Under the pieces are notes generated by a model. The model saw only the letters and a list, made by a program, of their open reading frames with translations. It had not been told where the DNA came from and searched no databases. Source: an uncultured Alphaproteobacteria bacterium (GTDB lineage: Bacteria; Pseudomonadota; Alphaproteobacteria; Caulobacterales; Hyphomonadaceae). From it: a stretch of 64,000 nucleotides of DNA. Positions 11,912-21,217 of the stretch are shown piece by piece. The translations under genes and the position numbers were made by a program. The stretch is from assembly GCA_903842595.1 (NCBI GenBank), contig CAIMMO010000230.1, forward strand, positions 47,590 to 111,589, written 5' to 3'. Position 1 is the first letter of the stretch. Each line of letters starts with the position of its first letter.

Positions 11912-11986
11912 CAAGATCCTGGTCGAAACGAAGTTGCGCGGCCGCAGGTTCGCCTGTCGGCCGTGCGTACTTTCCGGGGGCGCGTG

Positions 11987-13741
11987 ATGGCCGCCAACGA
12001 TCAGGCAAAACCAAAGGCGCCGCTGTTCCTCAGCCCGCGTGGCGAGGCGGCCAAGACCTGGCGTCTCCCAATCCTGCTGCGAGGCCGGCGCAAGCTGAGG
12101 CTTTGGCTGCTGTTTGTCATCGGCCTGGTACAGTCGCTGCTCGCTGTTGTTGTCGCACTAAGCGTCAAGCACGCCTTCGACCAGTTGATGGGTCAGGGGC
12201 AAAACGCTTCCGAGGGAGCAGTAACTGCATCCGTCGCGCTTGGCGCCCTTGCCGTGGGAGCGATATTGCGCTGGCGTGAGTTTCTCGTCGCCGAGAGGCT
12301 GGCGCAGAGCTACGTTCATGCGGTCCGCGTCGTCGTCTTCCGCCATGCAATACGTCTGGGCGAAGCTGGCCTTGCACAGACATCGCGAAGCGCCGTCCTG
12401 CTTCGCTTCACCGGCGACCTCAGCGCCTTGCGGCTCTGGATAAGCCGAGGCCTCGCGCGCGGCCTTGTCGCCATGGCAAGCATTGCCATCACGCTGACGG
12501 CTCTTCTGGTGGTCGACCCCTTCATCGGTCTTGCAGTTGCAGCGTCCGTTGCGCTCACGGGGCTCTCGGCGCTCGCGCTTGGTCCTTCGCTCGACAGGGC
12601 GACACGCCGCGTCCGGGCTCGACGCACGCACATGCTCAAGCATGCCCAGGAAAGGCTCAGCCGCATCAATGTCGTCGATACGCTTGGCGATGCCGGGCGA
12701 GAAAGGCGCCTGCTCGCGAAGAAGAGCAACGCTCTCGCTGCCGCGTCCATCGACCGTGCGAGCGTGATCGGCATCCTGCGGTCCGTTGGTGAAGCAGGCG
12801 CGGCCGTTTCAAGCCTTGGCGCCTTCCTTGTCGGAGCGGTGCTTGCCGGTTTCTCGCTCGTGACCCCCGGCGCCGTTGTCGCCGCTATGCTGCTCGCGGG
12901 CTTGCTGGGCCCGCGTCTGCACGACGCCACGCGAGCCTTCGAATACTGGACAGGCGCAAAGGTATCGATCGAGAAGCAGCAGAAATTCCTGGCGCTTCGC
13001 CCGATTGGCCGTCGCCGCGGGTCATCGGGAAGTTCCAAGCGCCTCCCCCAGGCCGATGGCCGTCTGCATTTGCGCAAGGTCAGCTATCGGGACGTGATCA
13101 AGGGCGTCAATCTGGCCATTGGGCCCGGTGATCGTCACTGGTTGCCGAGTGGATCAAACGGCGAAGCGATCACGCTCCTGCAACTTGCGGCGGGTGTTCT
13201 TCAGCCGACCGAGGGCAGGGTGACGCTGGACGAGGTCAATCTGCGTGACCTTCACAGGCGTGATACCCGCCGGCATGTCGCGCTTGTCTCGGGCGACTTC
13301 CCGCTGTTCGAAGGTCCGCTGCGGGATGCCCTGACTTACGGAATTGAAGCAACGCGGGCCGCGAGCCTGGAGACATTTGTCGACGGTAACGCCGTCGAGG
13401 GCCTGTTCGCAGATCTACCGAACGGTCTCGACCATGTCGTGCTCGATGGAGATCGTCGCATCACCGTTGCGCGCTGTCTTGTCTTCGGGCTCCTTCGTGC
13501 CCGGCTGGCAGGCGCACGCGTCATCCTGATTGATCAGGCTGACACCGCGCTCGGCGATGTCGAGATGGCTGCCATCGAACGACTCCTGCGTGGCTTTGAC
13601 GGCGCTGTTCTGTGGTGCTCGCAAGGCAAGACAGCGCCCTCGGGATTCGATCGGGTAGAAATGGGGCAACACCCATCTCAAGCCCGCGGGGGAGTGCTTA
13701 CGTCTCTCCTGAATCGCCGAAAGCAAAGCGGAGTTGCCTGA
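11987..13741 (+). CDS. ABC exporter-like protein with degenerate nucleotide-binding domain
   Basis: N-terminal multi-TM exporter domain and C-terminal ABC-like domain; Walker A GSNGEAIT, Walker B ILIDQAD, no LSGGQ. Confidence 0.75.
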   Translation: MAANDQAKPKAPLFLSPRGEAAKTWRLPILLRGRRKLRLWLLFVIGLVQSLLAVVVALSVKHAFDQLMGQGQNASEGAVTASVALGALAVGAILRWREFLVAERLAQSYVHAVRVVVFRHAIRLGEAGLAQTSRSAVLLRFTGDLSALRLWISRGLARGLVAMASIAITLTALLVVDPFIGLAVAASVALTGLSALALGPSLDRATRRVRARRTHMLKHAQERLSRINVVDTLGDAGRERRLLAKKSNALAAASIDRASVIGILRSVGEAGAAVSSLGAFLVGAVLAGFSLVTPGAVVAAMLLAGLLGPRLHDATRAFEYWTGAKVSIEKQQKFLALRPIGRRRGSSGSSKRLPQADGRLHLRKVSYRDVIKGVNLAIGPGDRHWLPSGSNGEAITLLQLAAGVLQPTEGRVTLDEVNLRDLHRRDTRRHVALVSGDFPLFEGPLRDALTYGIEATRAASLETFVDGNAVEGLFADLPNGLDHVVLDGDRRITVARCLVFGLLRARLAGARVILIDQADTALGDVEMAAIERLLRGFDGAVLWCSQGKTAPSGFDRVEMGQHPSQARGGVLTSLLNRRKQSGVA

Positions 13742-14326
13742 TTGAGATACTTCCGTCTGATCGAGTCCTGTGTGCCCACACAGCCCTTCCTGTCGGAAAT
13801 TGCATCCGTGCGCGAGGCTTGGTCCTCTGCCACGGGCCGTCAGGAAAAAATCGCCGTCCAGCGCGAGGCCATGGCGATTCCTTTGCGCGGCGTGCGAAAA
13901 TCGGCCATCGGTGAACTAAAGCGCCGCGACGTCCACAAATCCCGGTGGACGTACACGTCGGAGCCCTACGTGCACGCCCGCAGTTTTCTGAAGGCGCTCG
14001 CCGCTCGGCAGGGTGCTGAGCTTGGCCGCGCCAAGCTGGTGATGCTGCCCGCAGGGCGCCGCGTTTACCCTCACATTGATCGTGGCGAATACTACCGGGT
14101 CCGAGACCGCTACCACCTCGTGATCAGGTCGACGGCCGGTTCATGGCTCCGTGCGGGTGACGAGGAGGTCACGATGCAGGAAGGCGAACTCTGGTGGTTC
14201 GACAACAAGGCGATGCATGAGGCCTGGAACCATGGCGACCAGGACCGGCTTCACCTGATCTTCGACATGTTGAGCGCCACGGGTGCTGCGATGGTGGCGC
14301 GCCGTGAAGACATGCAGCCGGCTTGA
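13742..14326 (+). CDS. aspartyl/asparaginyl beta-hydroxylase family protein
   Basis: 194 aa; HIDRGEYYRVRDRYHLVIRS ... GELWWFDNKAMHEAWNHGDQDRLHLIFD; starts immediately after the ABC gene. Confidence 0.8.
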   Translation: MRYFRLIESCVPTQPFLSEIASVREAWSSATGRQEKIAVQREAMAIPLRGVRKSAIGELKRRDVHKSRWTYTSEPYVHARSFLKALAARQGAELGRAKLVMLPAGRRVYPHIDRGEYYRVRDRYHLVIRSTAGSWLRAGDEEVTMQEGELWWFDNKAMHEAWNHGDQDRLHLIFDMLSATGAAMVARREDMQPA

Positions 14327-14386
14327 CCTGCTGGAGGTGAGTTCCAAGGTGAGCCGTGTTCTGACTTTGGCGCTCGCGCTGTTGCG

Positions 14387-15382
14387 TCAGCGCAGGTTTC
14401 TTCGCGCAATCTCGGAACCGAGCGCGTCGCCCGACTGCCACGCAAGTTCGATGCGGGGACCCAGGCGCCAGTCGCCACATACGCCAATTCCCAAATCCTC
14501 GTTCCAGCCAAACGGCGTCCCGGCAGAAACCTGCACCTGCGCATAGCGCCAGCGATGGGCAGACGCGTGAACTGGCTGCACATCGATGTGGGTGATACTC
14601 GCAAATGCACGCGCTAGCCTGTCTGCGACCCACTCGGCAGATTGCTCGATGTTTTCCTCCGACCAGTCCGGCTTTGCATGAAGAACCCAACAGGAGTACG
14701 CGCCGCTATTGCCCTTCATTGCAGCCACCCACGCAAGCGGAGACGAGTCGCTTACGCGGGCTGCTTCGAAGTCAACCCGGATCGGGGATGAGAACGCAAG
14801 CATGGTCGCCCAGCAAGGTGATGTGCGTGCAGCTTGCGCCTCCCGCGCCAATGCTGGTGCGATCGGCAAAAGCAGGTCTGCTGCCTGTTCGGCTGGCGCC
14901 GCAATCACGATGTAGTCGAAAGGTCCGGTCGTTGCGCCTGTTGAAAGAGAAAGCGCCCATCCCCCTGCATCCCGCGTGCACGCTCTGACCTGGCAAGAGG
15001 TCTCGACGTCGAGCCCATCCGCCAGTGCTTTCGCCATCGCGTTCATTCCTGGCGCGCCGACAAATCGCGGCTCGTCGGGAAGATGCGAGCGCGCAGTATC
15101 GGAGATGCCAGTAACGGTATTCGGATATCGCGCGACGGCCCCGGCTGCGACAAGGCGATCCACCTCGATGCGAAAGGCTGGATCCCGGGCCGTGAAGTAC
15201 TGGGCGCCATGATCGAACCTCAGATCTGATTCACCGACCTGTATGCGTCGCGTGGCCGCTCTGCCGCCAACACCCCGACCCTTGTCGTAGATTTTTGCTT
15301 GATGCCCGGACGCGACGAGCCGTCTTGCACAGGCAAGGCCGGCAATGCCTGCACCAACAACCGCGACATGTCTGATGACCAT
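14387..15382 (-). CDS. FAD/NAD-dependent amine oxidase / renalase-like oxidoreductase
   Basis: VAVVGAGIAGLACARRL ... YDKGRGVGGRAATRR. Confidence 0.85.
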   Translation of the reverse strand: MVIRHVAVVGAGIAGLACARRLVASGHQAKIYDKGRGVGGRAATRRIQVGESDLRFDHGAQYFTARDPAFRIEVDRLVAAGAVARYPNTVTGISDTARSHLPDEPRFVGAPGMNAMAKALADGLDVETSCQVRACTRDAGGWALSLSTGATTGPFDYIVIAAPAEQAADLLLPIAPALAREAQAARTSPCWATMLAFSSPIRVDFEAARVSDSSPLAWVAAMKGNSGAYSCWVLHAKPDWSEENIEQSAEWVADRLARAFASITHIDVQPVHASAHRWRYAQVQVSAGTPFGWNEDLGIGVCGDWRLGPRIELAWQSGDALGSEIARRNLR

Positions 15383-15444
15383 GATGGTGACCCGGGAATA
15401 CGAAACAGATTGCGTTGGCGGTTCGTGCGCACCATCTAGAGCCC

Positions 15445-15798
15445 ATGACAAGGCCCCGGCTTACAGTGTGGTTCGACGGAGGATGTCCCCTCTGCCGGCG
15501 TGAGATTTCATTGATCAGGCGTCTCGATTCGCGCGGCGCGATTCAGTTCGTGGATGTGGCCAGCGAGCTGGGCGATTGCCCTATTGATCGCGCTGAACTC
15601 CTCGCCAGGTTCCATGCCAGGGAAGAGGGCGGTCCGCTGCTTTCGGGTGCGGCGGCGTTCGCTGCAATGTGGAGAAGCGTCCCTCTGCTTCGCCCGTTTG
15701 GACGACTCGCGAGGGGCGGCCCGGCGCTATGGGTTCTCGAACGGCTCTACGTCCTGTTCCTGCGTGTTCGTCCCACCTTGCAGAAGCTTGCACGCTGA
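15445..15798 (+). CDS. thiol-disulfide oxidoreductase DCC family (DUF393)
   Basis: VWFDGGCPLCRREISLIRR DxxCPLC motif. Confidence 0.9.
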   Translation: MTRPRLTVWFDGGCPLCRREISLIRRLDSRGAIQFVDVASELGDCPIDRAELLARFHAREEGGPLLSGAAAFAAMWRSVPLLRPFGRLARGGPALWVLERLYVLFLRVRPTLQKLAR

Positions 15799-15816
15799 GT
15801 GAGGCCTGTCGCTCGG

Positions 15817-16023
15817 CTACTGGATCGGCCGCGCGGCAAGGTCTCCCGCTTCAATCGCCGCCACACACGCGATGATGTCATCCCAGGCTGCGAGCGCCTC
15901 CGTATCGCCAACTGCCGCAAATTCAGCGGCGCGCATGACGGCAATCACCTCAGCGTCGATTCCATACTGGCCGATCAGCGCGAGCGCCGTGGACGTGGTC
16001 TGATCATCAAAGGTCTGCGCCAT
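15817..16023 (-). CDS. small conserved-looking hypothetical protein (~68 aa)
   Basis: MAQTFDDQTTSTALALIGQYGIDAEVIAVMRAAEFAAVGDTEALAAWDDI; family pattern suggested, not verified. Confidence 0.45.
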   Translation of the reverse strand: MAQTFDDQTTSTALALIGQYGIDAEVIAVMRAAEFAAVGDTEALAAWDDIIACVAAIEAGDLAARPIQ

Positions 16024-16441
16024 TTGTTCCGATCCCGCCCAGGACAATAACCAGGAGTAGGCTGCTCGGAAAGCAGACGGATCAATACCACCAATCGATT
16101 TCTGAACTCTCATAGGAAGAATTTGTCTTGCCCCTCATCCCCCCTCGAATGAGGGGGTAACCCCCAACCACAATTCCGGCTTACTCTGACAATCACCCTC
16201 GCCCGCTGCTTAGGGTCGTCCAGCGATACGATTCCGCGTTGGCATTTGGCAGGGACGGCGAGGTGGCGTGGGAGCCATGTCTCCAGGTTGGGCTGTCGGA
16301 CATACGGCAAACCGTCTCTGGAAAAGCTTGCGCTGCTCTCTGCAGGCGCCCTCTGACTGCCAAGAGGCGCAAGCTCAGGCCGTCAGTGCACGGTTTGGCC
16401 CTCGCCAATTCCATTCTCGCATTTTCTTTAGGCGCTCTGTT

Positions 16442-17626
16442 TCAGTCTGCGCCGAGTTTCAGCAGAGGCGTTCTTGCGGCACGAAGGGCAGGGAATATCC
16501 CGCCCAGAAGGCCGAGCAGCAGAGCGAGCTGGACGCCTGCGAGGACCTGCTGTGGCCCAATGTTGAAGTCAAAGACAACTTGAGTGAAGCCGCCGCCGAG
16601 GGTGGAGGCGGTCAGCCCGTTGAAAAGCAGGTATGCCGCGCCCGCACCAACAAGGCCGCCAGCCAATGCCAGGACCACGGACTCGGTTATGGCTCCAGCG
16701 AAAGCTGGAAGGCCGCCAAAGCCAATGGCGCGCAAGGTTGCGAGTTCCTTGCTGCGCGCTTCGACTGCCGCGTACATGGTGTTCAACGCACCGGCCAGGG
16801 CGCCGAAGCCCAGCGTTATCGACAGCGCCCAGCCGAAGAAGACGAGATACTGCAGAGACTGTGCTTCGCCAGCGAAGTGTTCCTTCTCTGTCTTGACGTC
16901 GACCTGAAGACGCGGCTCGCTCTCAACAAAAGCCTTGATCTCGGCAAGCGCCGCAGGGGACTCAAGACGGGCGCGCAGCGCCTGAACCGTCGGCCCGCGG
17001 TTGAACAGGCTCTGCACAACGGGCAGGTCAGCCCACAGTTCGCTGTCAAAAACTGTGCCGGGAACCTCGAAGACACCGACAACCTTCCATGTGCTTCCGG
17101 CAAGTTGCAGCTCGGTGTTGAGGTCAAACCCGCCGAACTCGCGAACAACACCGGCGCCAACGATCATCTCGTTGGTGCCAGCCTCGAACATTCTCCCGGA
17201 GCTTATGCGGAAACCAGGCCGAAGTTCCTGAGCCCGCGATGTAACGCCGCGCAGGGAGACGTTCGCCTCCCCACCACCCGCCCGACGGGTTGCCCCAACA
17301 ACGACATAGAGCTCTGGTGACGTAATTGGACGGTCGGCAGCATCACGTGCAATGCCCGGCGACTCTTCCAGAAGGCGCACGGCCTCAGACGACATGGCCG
17401 AGTTCAGCTCTGCCTCCGATCCGGTGCCAAGGATCATCGCAATGTCGTCAGAGCCGGTGCCAGCGACTGTCTTCGCAAAGCCGTTCGACATTGCGAGGAA
17501 TGCAAGAAGGGTTGCGACAACGAGGGCGATGGAGAGGATGGTCGTAAGCGAGCCCCAGAGGCGGCTCGGTAGCCCACCGATCGTCATGCTGACGACAGCA
17601 GATATCTGACGCAGGAGCGATGTCAT
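16442..17626 (-). CDS. ABC transporter permease (FtsX-like)
   Basis: MacB-like periplasmic domain; FtsX-like C-terminus (GALNTMYAAVEARSKELATLRAIGFG). Confidence 0.88.
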   Translation of the reverse strand: MTSLLRQISAVVSMTIGGLPSRLWGSLTTILSIALVVATLLAFLAMSNGFAKTVAGTGSDDIAMILGTGSEAELNSAMSSEAVRLLEESPGIARDAADRPITSPELYVVVGATRRAGGGEANVSLRGVTSRAQELRPGFRISSGRMFEAGTNEMIVGAGVVREFGGFDLNTELQLAGSTWKVVGVFEVPGTVFDSELWADLPVVQSLFNRGPTVQALRARLESPAALAEIKAFVESEPRLQVDVKTEKEHFAGEAQSLQYLVFFGWALSITLGFGALAGALNTMYAAVEARSKELATLRAIGFGGLPAFAGAITESVVLALAGGLVGAGAAYLLFNGLTASTLGGGFTQVVFDFNIGPQQVLAGVQLALLLGLLGGIFPALRAARTPLLKLGAD

Positions 17627-17629
17627 GCG

Positions 17630-18793
17630 CTAGATCCTCCTGAAGGCGGTTATCACATTGATGCGCATGGCGTTGAAGGCTGGCACGGCTCCCGTGATGA
17701 AGCCGAGCGCCGCCATGAATGCCACCGCAGAAACGGCTATTTCAGGCGTCATCCGCATGCCGCCGAAGAACTGGTTCAGCGCGGGAATGCTGCCTAGCGT
17801 GTTTGTCAGAACCGTTGCCAGAGCAAGGCCAAGCAGCCCGCCCATCAATGCCAGTAGAAGGGTCTCGCCAACCACAATCCTTGCGATGCGGCCGGACGTG
17901 AAGCCCAGCGTTTTCATGACCGCGATTTCGCCAGTACGCTCCCGGATGGCGCCGGCCATTGCGTTGCCGACAATAAGCAGGATCGTCGCAAAGGCGGCCC
18001 CAGTGACGCCAAGAATGATGAGGCCGATATTGCCCTGCTGATCAATGAATGCCGCGTTGAACGCTGCTTCGGAAAGCGTCTCCGTTTCCGCGCGCGAGTT
18101 TGCAAACAGGGCATCCACGCGACTGGCGACCGCGTCATTCTCTGCCGCATCTGCCGTCACGATCTGGATGACGCCAACGGTATCGTTTGCGAAGGCGCGG
18201 GCTTCGTCCAGATACTCGAAATGGACGAACACCGAACCTGTCGACGTGTTTGCGTCCTTGCCATCGTAGATCGCCCGAATGACGACGGGCCAGACCGACG
18301 TTCCGTCACGCCGCCGCCAGATGTTCGACGATAGCGGTATCTGCTGGCCAAGCTGCCAGCCATACTGCTCAGCCACGGAGCGACCGACCATGATACTGTC
18401 GCGATTGGCGATGAATGCCTGACGCTGGTCATCAGGCATCACGAACTCGCTATAGACGCGCGTGTAGCTTTCAGGCTCGACGGCGAAGGTAACGAGAAAG
18501 TTTCGCGGCTCCTGATAGAAGCCCCCGAACCAGTTCGAATAGCTGACGTCGACGACGCCATCGGCATTCTGGATGCGGTTCACATACGCAAGGGGCAATG
18601 GCTGAGTGAAATTGATCCGGTTCGCAACAACTAGCCTGTTGCTCGAAGAGGATCCCGCCGCATTCTCGAGCGACGACTGGAAGGCCGCCAGCACGCCGTA
18701 GATCAGGAAAGCGATGAATATGGCGAATATCAACAACCCGGTGCGAACCGGCTTCCGTCCCAGTCCCGACAGGACAAGCCGAAAGTCGCTCAC
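17630..18793 (-). CDS. ABC transporter permease (FtsX-like)
   Basis: GAIRERTGEIAVMKTLGFTSGRIARIVVGETLLLALMGG. Confidence 0.9.
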   Translation of the reverse strand: MSDFRLVLSGLGRKPVRTGLLIFAIFIAFLIYGVLAAFQSSLENAAGSSSSNRLVVANRINFTQPLPLAYVNRIQNADGVVDVSYSNWFGGFYQEPRNFLVTFAVEPESYTRVYSEFVMPDDQRQAFIANRDSIMVGRSVAEQYGWQLGQQIPLSSNIWRRRDGTSVWPVVIRAIYDGKDANTSTGSVFVHFEYLDEARAFANDTVGVIQIVTADAAENDAVASRVDALFANSRAETETLSEAAFNAAFIDQQGNIGLIILGVTGAAFATILLIVGNAMAGAIRERTGEIAVMKTLGFTSGRIARIVVGETLLLALMGGLLGLALATVLTNTLGSIPALNQFFGGMRMTPEIAVSAVAFMAALGFITGAVPAFNAMRINVITAFRRI

Positions 18794-19479
18794 GTCAGCC
18801 GCTCCTCGAACGACCCTTTGTTGAGATGAAGCTCGCGGCGCGCATACTTCGCTGCGGCCGGGTCATGCGTCACCATCACGATGGTCTTGCCCAGTTCGCG
18901 GTTCAGCAGCTGCAGCATGCCGAGGATCTCTTCCGCCGTTGTGCGATCAAGGTCTCCCGTGGGTTCATCCGCGAGGATGAGCTTCGGATCGGCCACGATC
19001 GCGCGTGCGATCGCGACCCGCTGTTGCTGTCCGCCTGACAACTCCTTGGGCTTGTGACCTGCGCGATCTGCAAGCCCTACAATATCGAGCGCTGTCTTGA
19101 CGCGGCGCCGGCGTTCCGTCGCGCCCAGCGGCGTCAGCAGCAGTGGAAGCTCGACATTGCGCGCCGCCGACATGGTCGGCATCAGATTGTAAAACTGGAA
19201 AATGAAGCCGATGTTGGCTGCTCGCCAGGCGGAGAGCTGGTTCTCCGACAGTTTTTCGATGGGTGCGCCGTCAAAAAGGATCGTGCCGCCGGTGGGGCGG
19301 TCGAGTCCCCCGAGCAGGTTGAGCAGGGTCGTCTTGCCTGAGCCCGAAGGCCCCATCATTGCTACGAAATCGCCGGACGGGATCGTCAAGTTGAGGTCGG
19401 CAAAAATGCTGATGGTCTCTTCGCCGCGTCGGTAGGTCTTGGCAATATTGCGCAAGACGATCAGGTCTGTGTCAGCCAT
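18790..19479 (-). CDS. ABC transporter ATP-binding protein (LolD/MacB-type)
   Basis: [42 protein letters not shown]. Confidence 0.95.
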   Translation of the reverse strand: MADTDLIVLRNIAKTYRRGEETISIFADLNLTIPSGDFVAMMGPSGSGKTTLLNLLGGLDRPTGGTILFDGAPIEKLSENQLSAWRAANIGFIFQFYNLMPTMSAARNVELPLLLTPLGATERRRRVKTALDIVGLADRAGHKPKELSGGQQQRVAIARAIVADPKLILADEPTGDLDRTTAEEILGMLQLLNRELGKTIVMVTHDPAAAKYARRELHLNKGSFEERLT

Positions 19480-19504
19480 GGCCTCGGTAGCTCCGTGTCG
19501 ACTG

Positions 19505-20512
19505 CTAACCAGCCGTTCTGTCGAACGTCACCTTGGCGGCCATCTGAGGCAGAACGCGTTCGTCCCGTTCCTTGAAGCCGACGCGAACCTGGATGGTCGC
19601 GCGGTCACGGTTGGCAGTAGGAATGATAGCGATCACTTCTCCGGCGATCTGCCAGTCCGGGTAGGCGTCCAGCACAATCGTCGCCGTCTGGCCGGACCTG
19701 ATGTCCGATATCTGTCCCTCGTTGACATCGACCTCCACCTCCAGGCTTGCCATGTCAACGAGCGTTGCGACCCCGGTCCGGGTGAATTCGCCACCGCCGG
19801 CGGCAGGCGACAGAATTTCGCCAGCCTGCGCGTTCTTGGCGATGATTACGCCTGCGAACGGCGCCCGCACGATGTGCCGCTCGACAAACTCCGACTGCCG
19901 GTCGATTGCTGTTTGGGCGACAGCTGCATCCGCAATTGCGGCACGCCGCTGGGCCGTCAGGGAGTCGATACGGGAAACGGCTGCCTCATAGGCCGACGCT
20001 GAAACAGCCCCGGACTCAACCAGTTTTTGGGCGCGCTGCCGCTGCGCTTCAGCCTCCGGCATCTGTGCTTCAATTGAGCTGATCGTTGCCTTCGCTGACT
20101 GCAACCGTCCCCGCGTTAGTTCAAGGTCGTATTGCGCAAGGTCAGCATCGAGCCGGGCGAGGATCTGCCCTTTTTCCACAACTGCGCCCTCTTCGAAGAG
20201 CACGTCTGTAAGTCTGCCGGTAATGTCCACCGACACAGTTGCCGACCGGCGGGCAACGACATAACCCGACGCCACCAGACCGCCCCGGGGACGATTGGCC
20301 GCTGCTTCGGCCGCAGCTGCGCCAGGGGTGGGGGCCGACACGTTCGCGGCCTGCACGGGGGGCTCCGCGGGGCCGCGGCCCAAGAGGGCCCATGCGACCC
20401 CGACGAGGGCGACGCCTGCACCGGCAATTGCCGCCATTTTCCAGCCGCCTGCTGGCTTTGCGGAGCCAGCGCGGTCGATCGATAAAGACTTCAGTTTCTC
20501 GGAAACATCCAT
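19505..20512 (-). CDS. periplasmic adaptor (HlyD/MacA-like)
   Basis: GYVVARRSATVSVDITGRLTDVLFEEGAVVEKGQILARLD, RAPFAGVIIAKNAQAGE; upstream of the ABC genes. Confidence 0.88.
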   Translation of the reverse strand: MDVSEKLKSLSIDRAGSAKPAGGWKMAAIAGAGVALVGVAWALLGRGPAEPPVQAANVSAPTPGAAAAEAAANRPRGGLVASGYVVARRSATVSVDITGRLTDVLFEEGAVVEKGQILARLDADLAQYDLELTRGRLQSAKATISSIEAQMPEAEAQRQRAQKLVESGAVSASAYEAAVSRIDSLTAQRRAAIADAAVAQTAIDRQSEFVERHIVRAPFAGVIIAKNAQAGEILSPAAGGGEFTRTGVATLVDMASLEVEVDVNEGQISDIRSGQTATIVLDAYPDWQIAGEVIAIIPTANRDRATIQVRVGFKERDERVLPQMAAKVTFDRTAG

Positions 20513-20953
20513 GTCCGAACCTACCATGCCCGTCCGCCAAGCATTATCCCGCTCACCTCAAAGGCGAGTGGTCAAATGCAGATCGCCCAATGCTACTACG
20601 CAGCGCAGGGGTAAGTGGATTGTGACCAGCCATGCATCTCAGGGCCGGAAAGCTTCAATATACCCGCCAAGCTGGCCGTCAGGCCAGCCCGCTGGCGCCT
20701 GACCGGCTCCCTCTCGGGATACCGGAACCATTTGCATGGAGCTATCGGGAGGGCAATGCACCGGGTGATGACCCTGCTTGCTGCATGCGGAGATCATCCC
20801 GGGCTTCGAATCCCGTCGCCCAGCCGGGTCTGCGAATGCAGCCAGCCGTCAGTTGCACGACCTCGCGAGACGTTTTCCCGGGCCGTCGGCCACTGCCGCG
20901 CCTGGTGGGCGGTTCAGGCCCGCCCCTCCCGGTTCATAAGGCCCGGTTCATAA

Positions 20954-21094
20954 GGATGGTACACCAATACGGAATTCAACGCCCTTGTCGAAGCCCTGAA
21001 GTCTGCCATGGCCAGGGAAGGCGTGGCGTTCCCGGCACAGAGCCGGTTACTCGCGAAGCTGGCGCCGATGCAGCAGGAAGCCGTGGCTCGCTAA
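20954..21094 (+). pseudogene. remnant of group-1-like truncated hemoglobin (C-terminal ~45 residues)
   Basis: YTNTEFNALVEALKSAMAREGVAFPAQSRLLAKLAPMQQEAVAR; no start or proximal domain in frame; 14-bp tandem duplication just upstream. Confidence 0.45.
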
Positions 21095-21217
21095 TCCGTG
21101 CCATGGAGCGGTCAACAATGGTGGCTCACGGGACCGATTGATGTGGGTCCTGATCAGGATGAGCAGTTGGAGCCGCTGCTCCCCTGGCGCTGATCCAGAT
21201 TCGAATTCCAGCTGGCG

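Noticed and set aside
16268-17320. 350-aa plus-strand ORF opposite the FtsX-like permease
   Set aside because: Antisense to a well-supported permease; composition atypical for protein.
21146-21185. Possible transposase N-terminal scrap (DPDQDEQLEPLLPW)
   Set aside because: Only ~15 residues resemble IS5-type 'DEQWxxLEPLLP'; too short to support an IS remnant.
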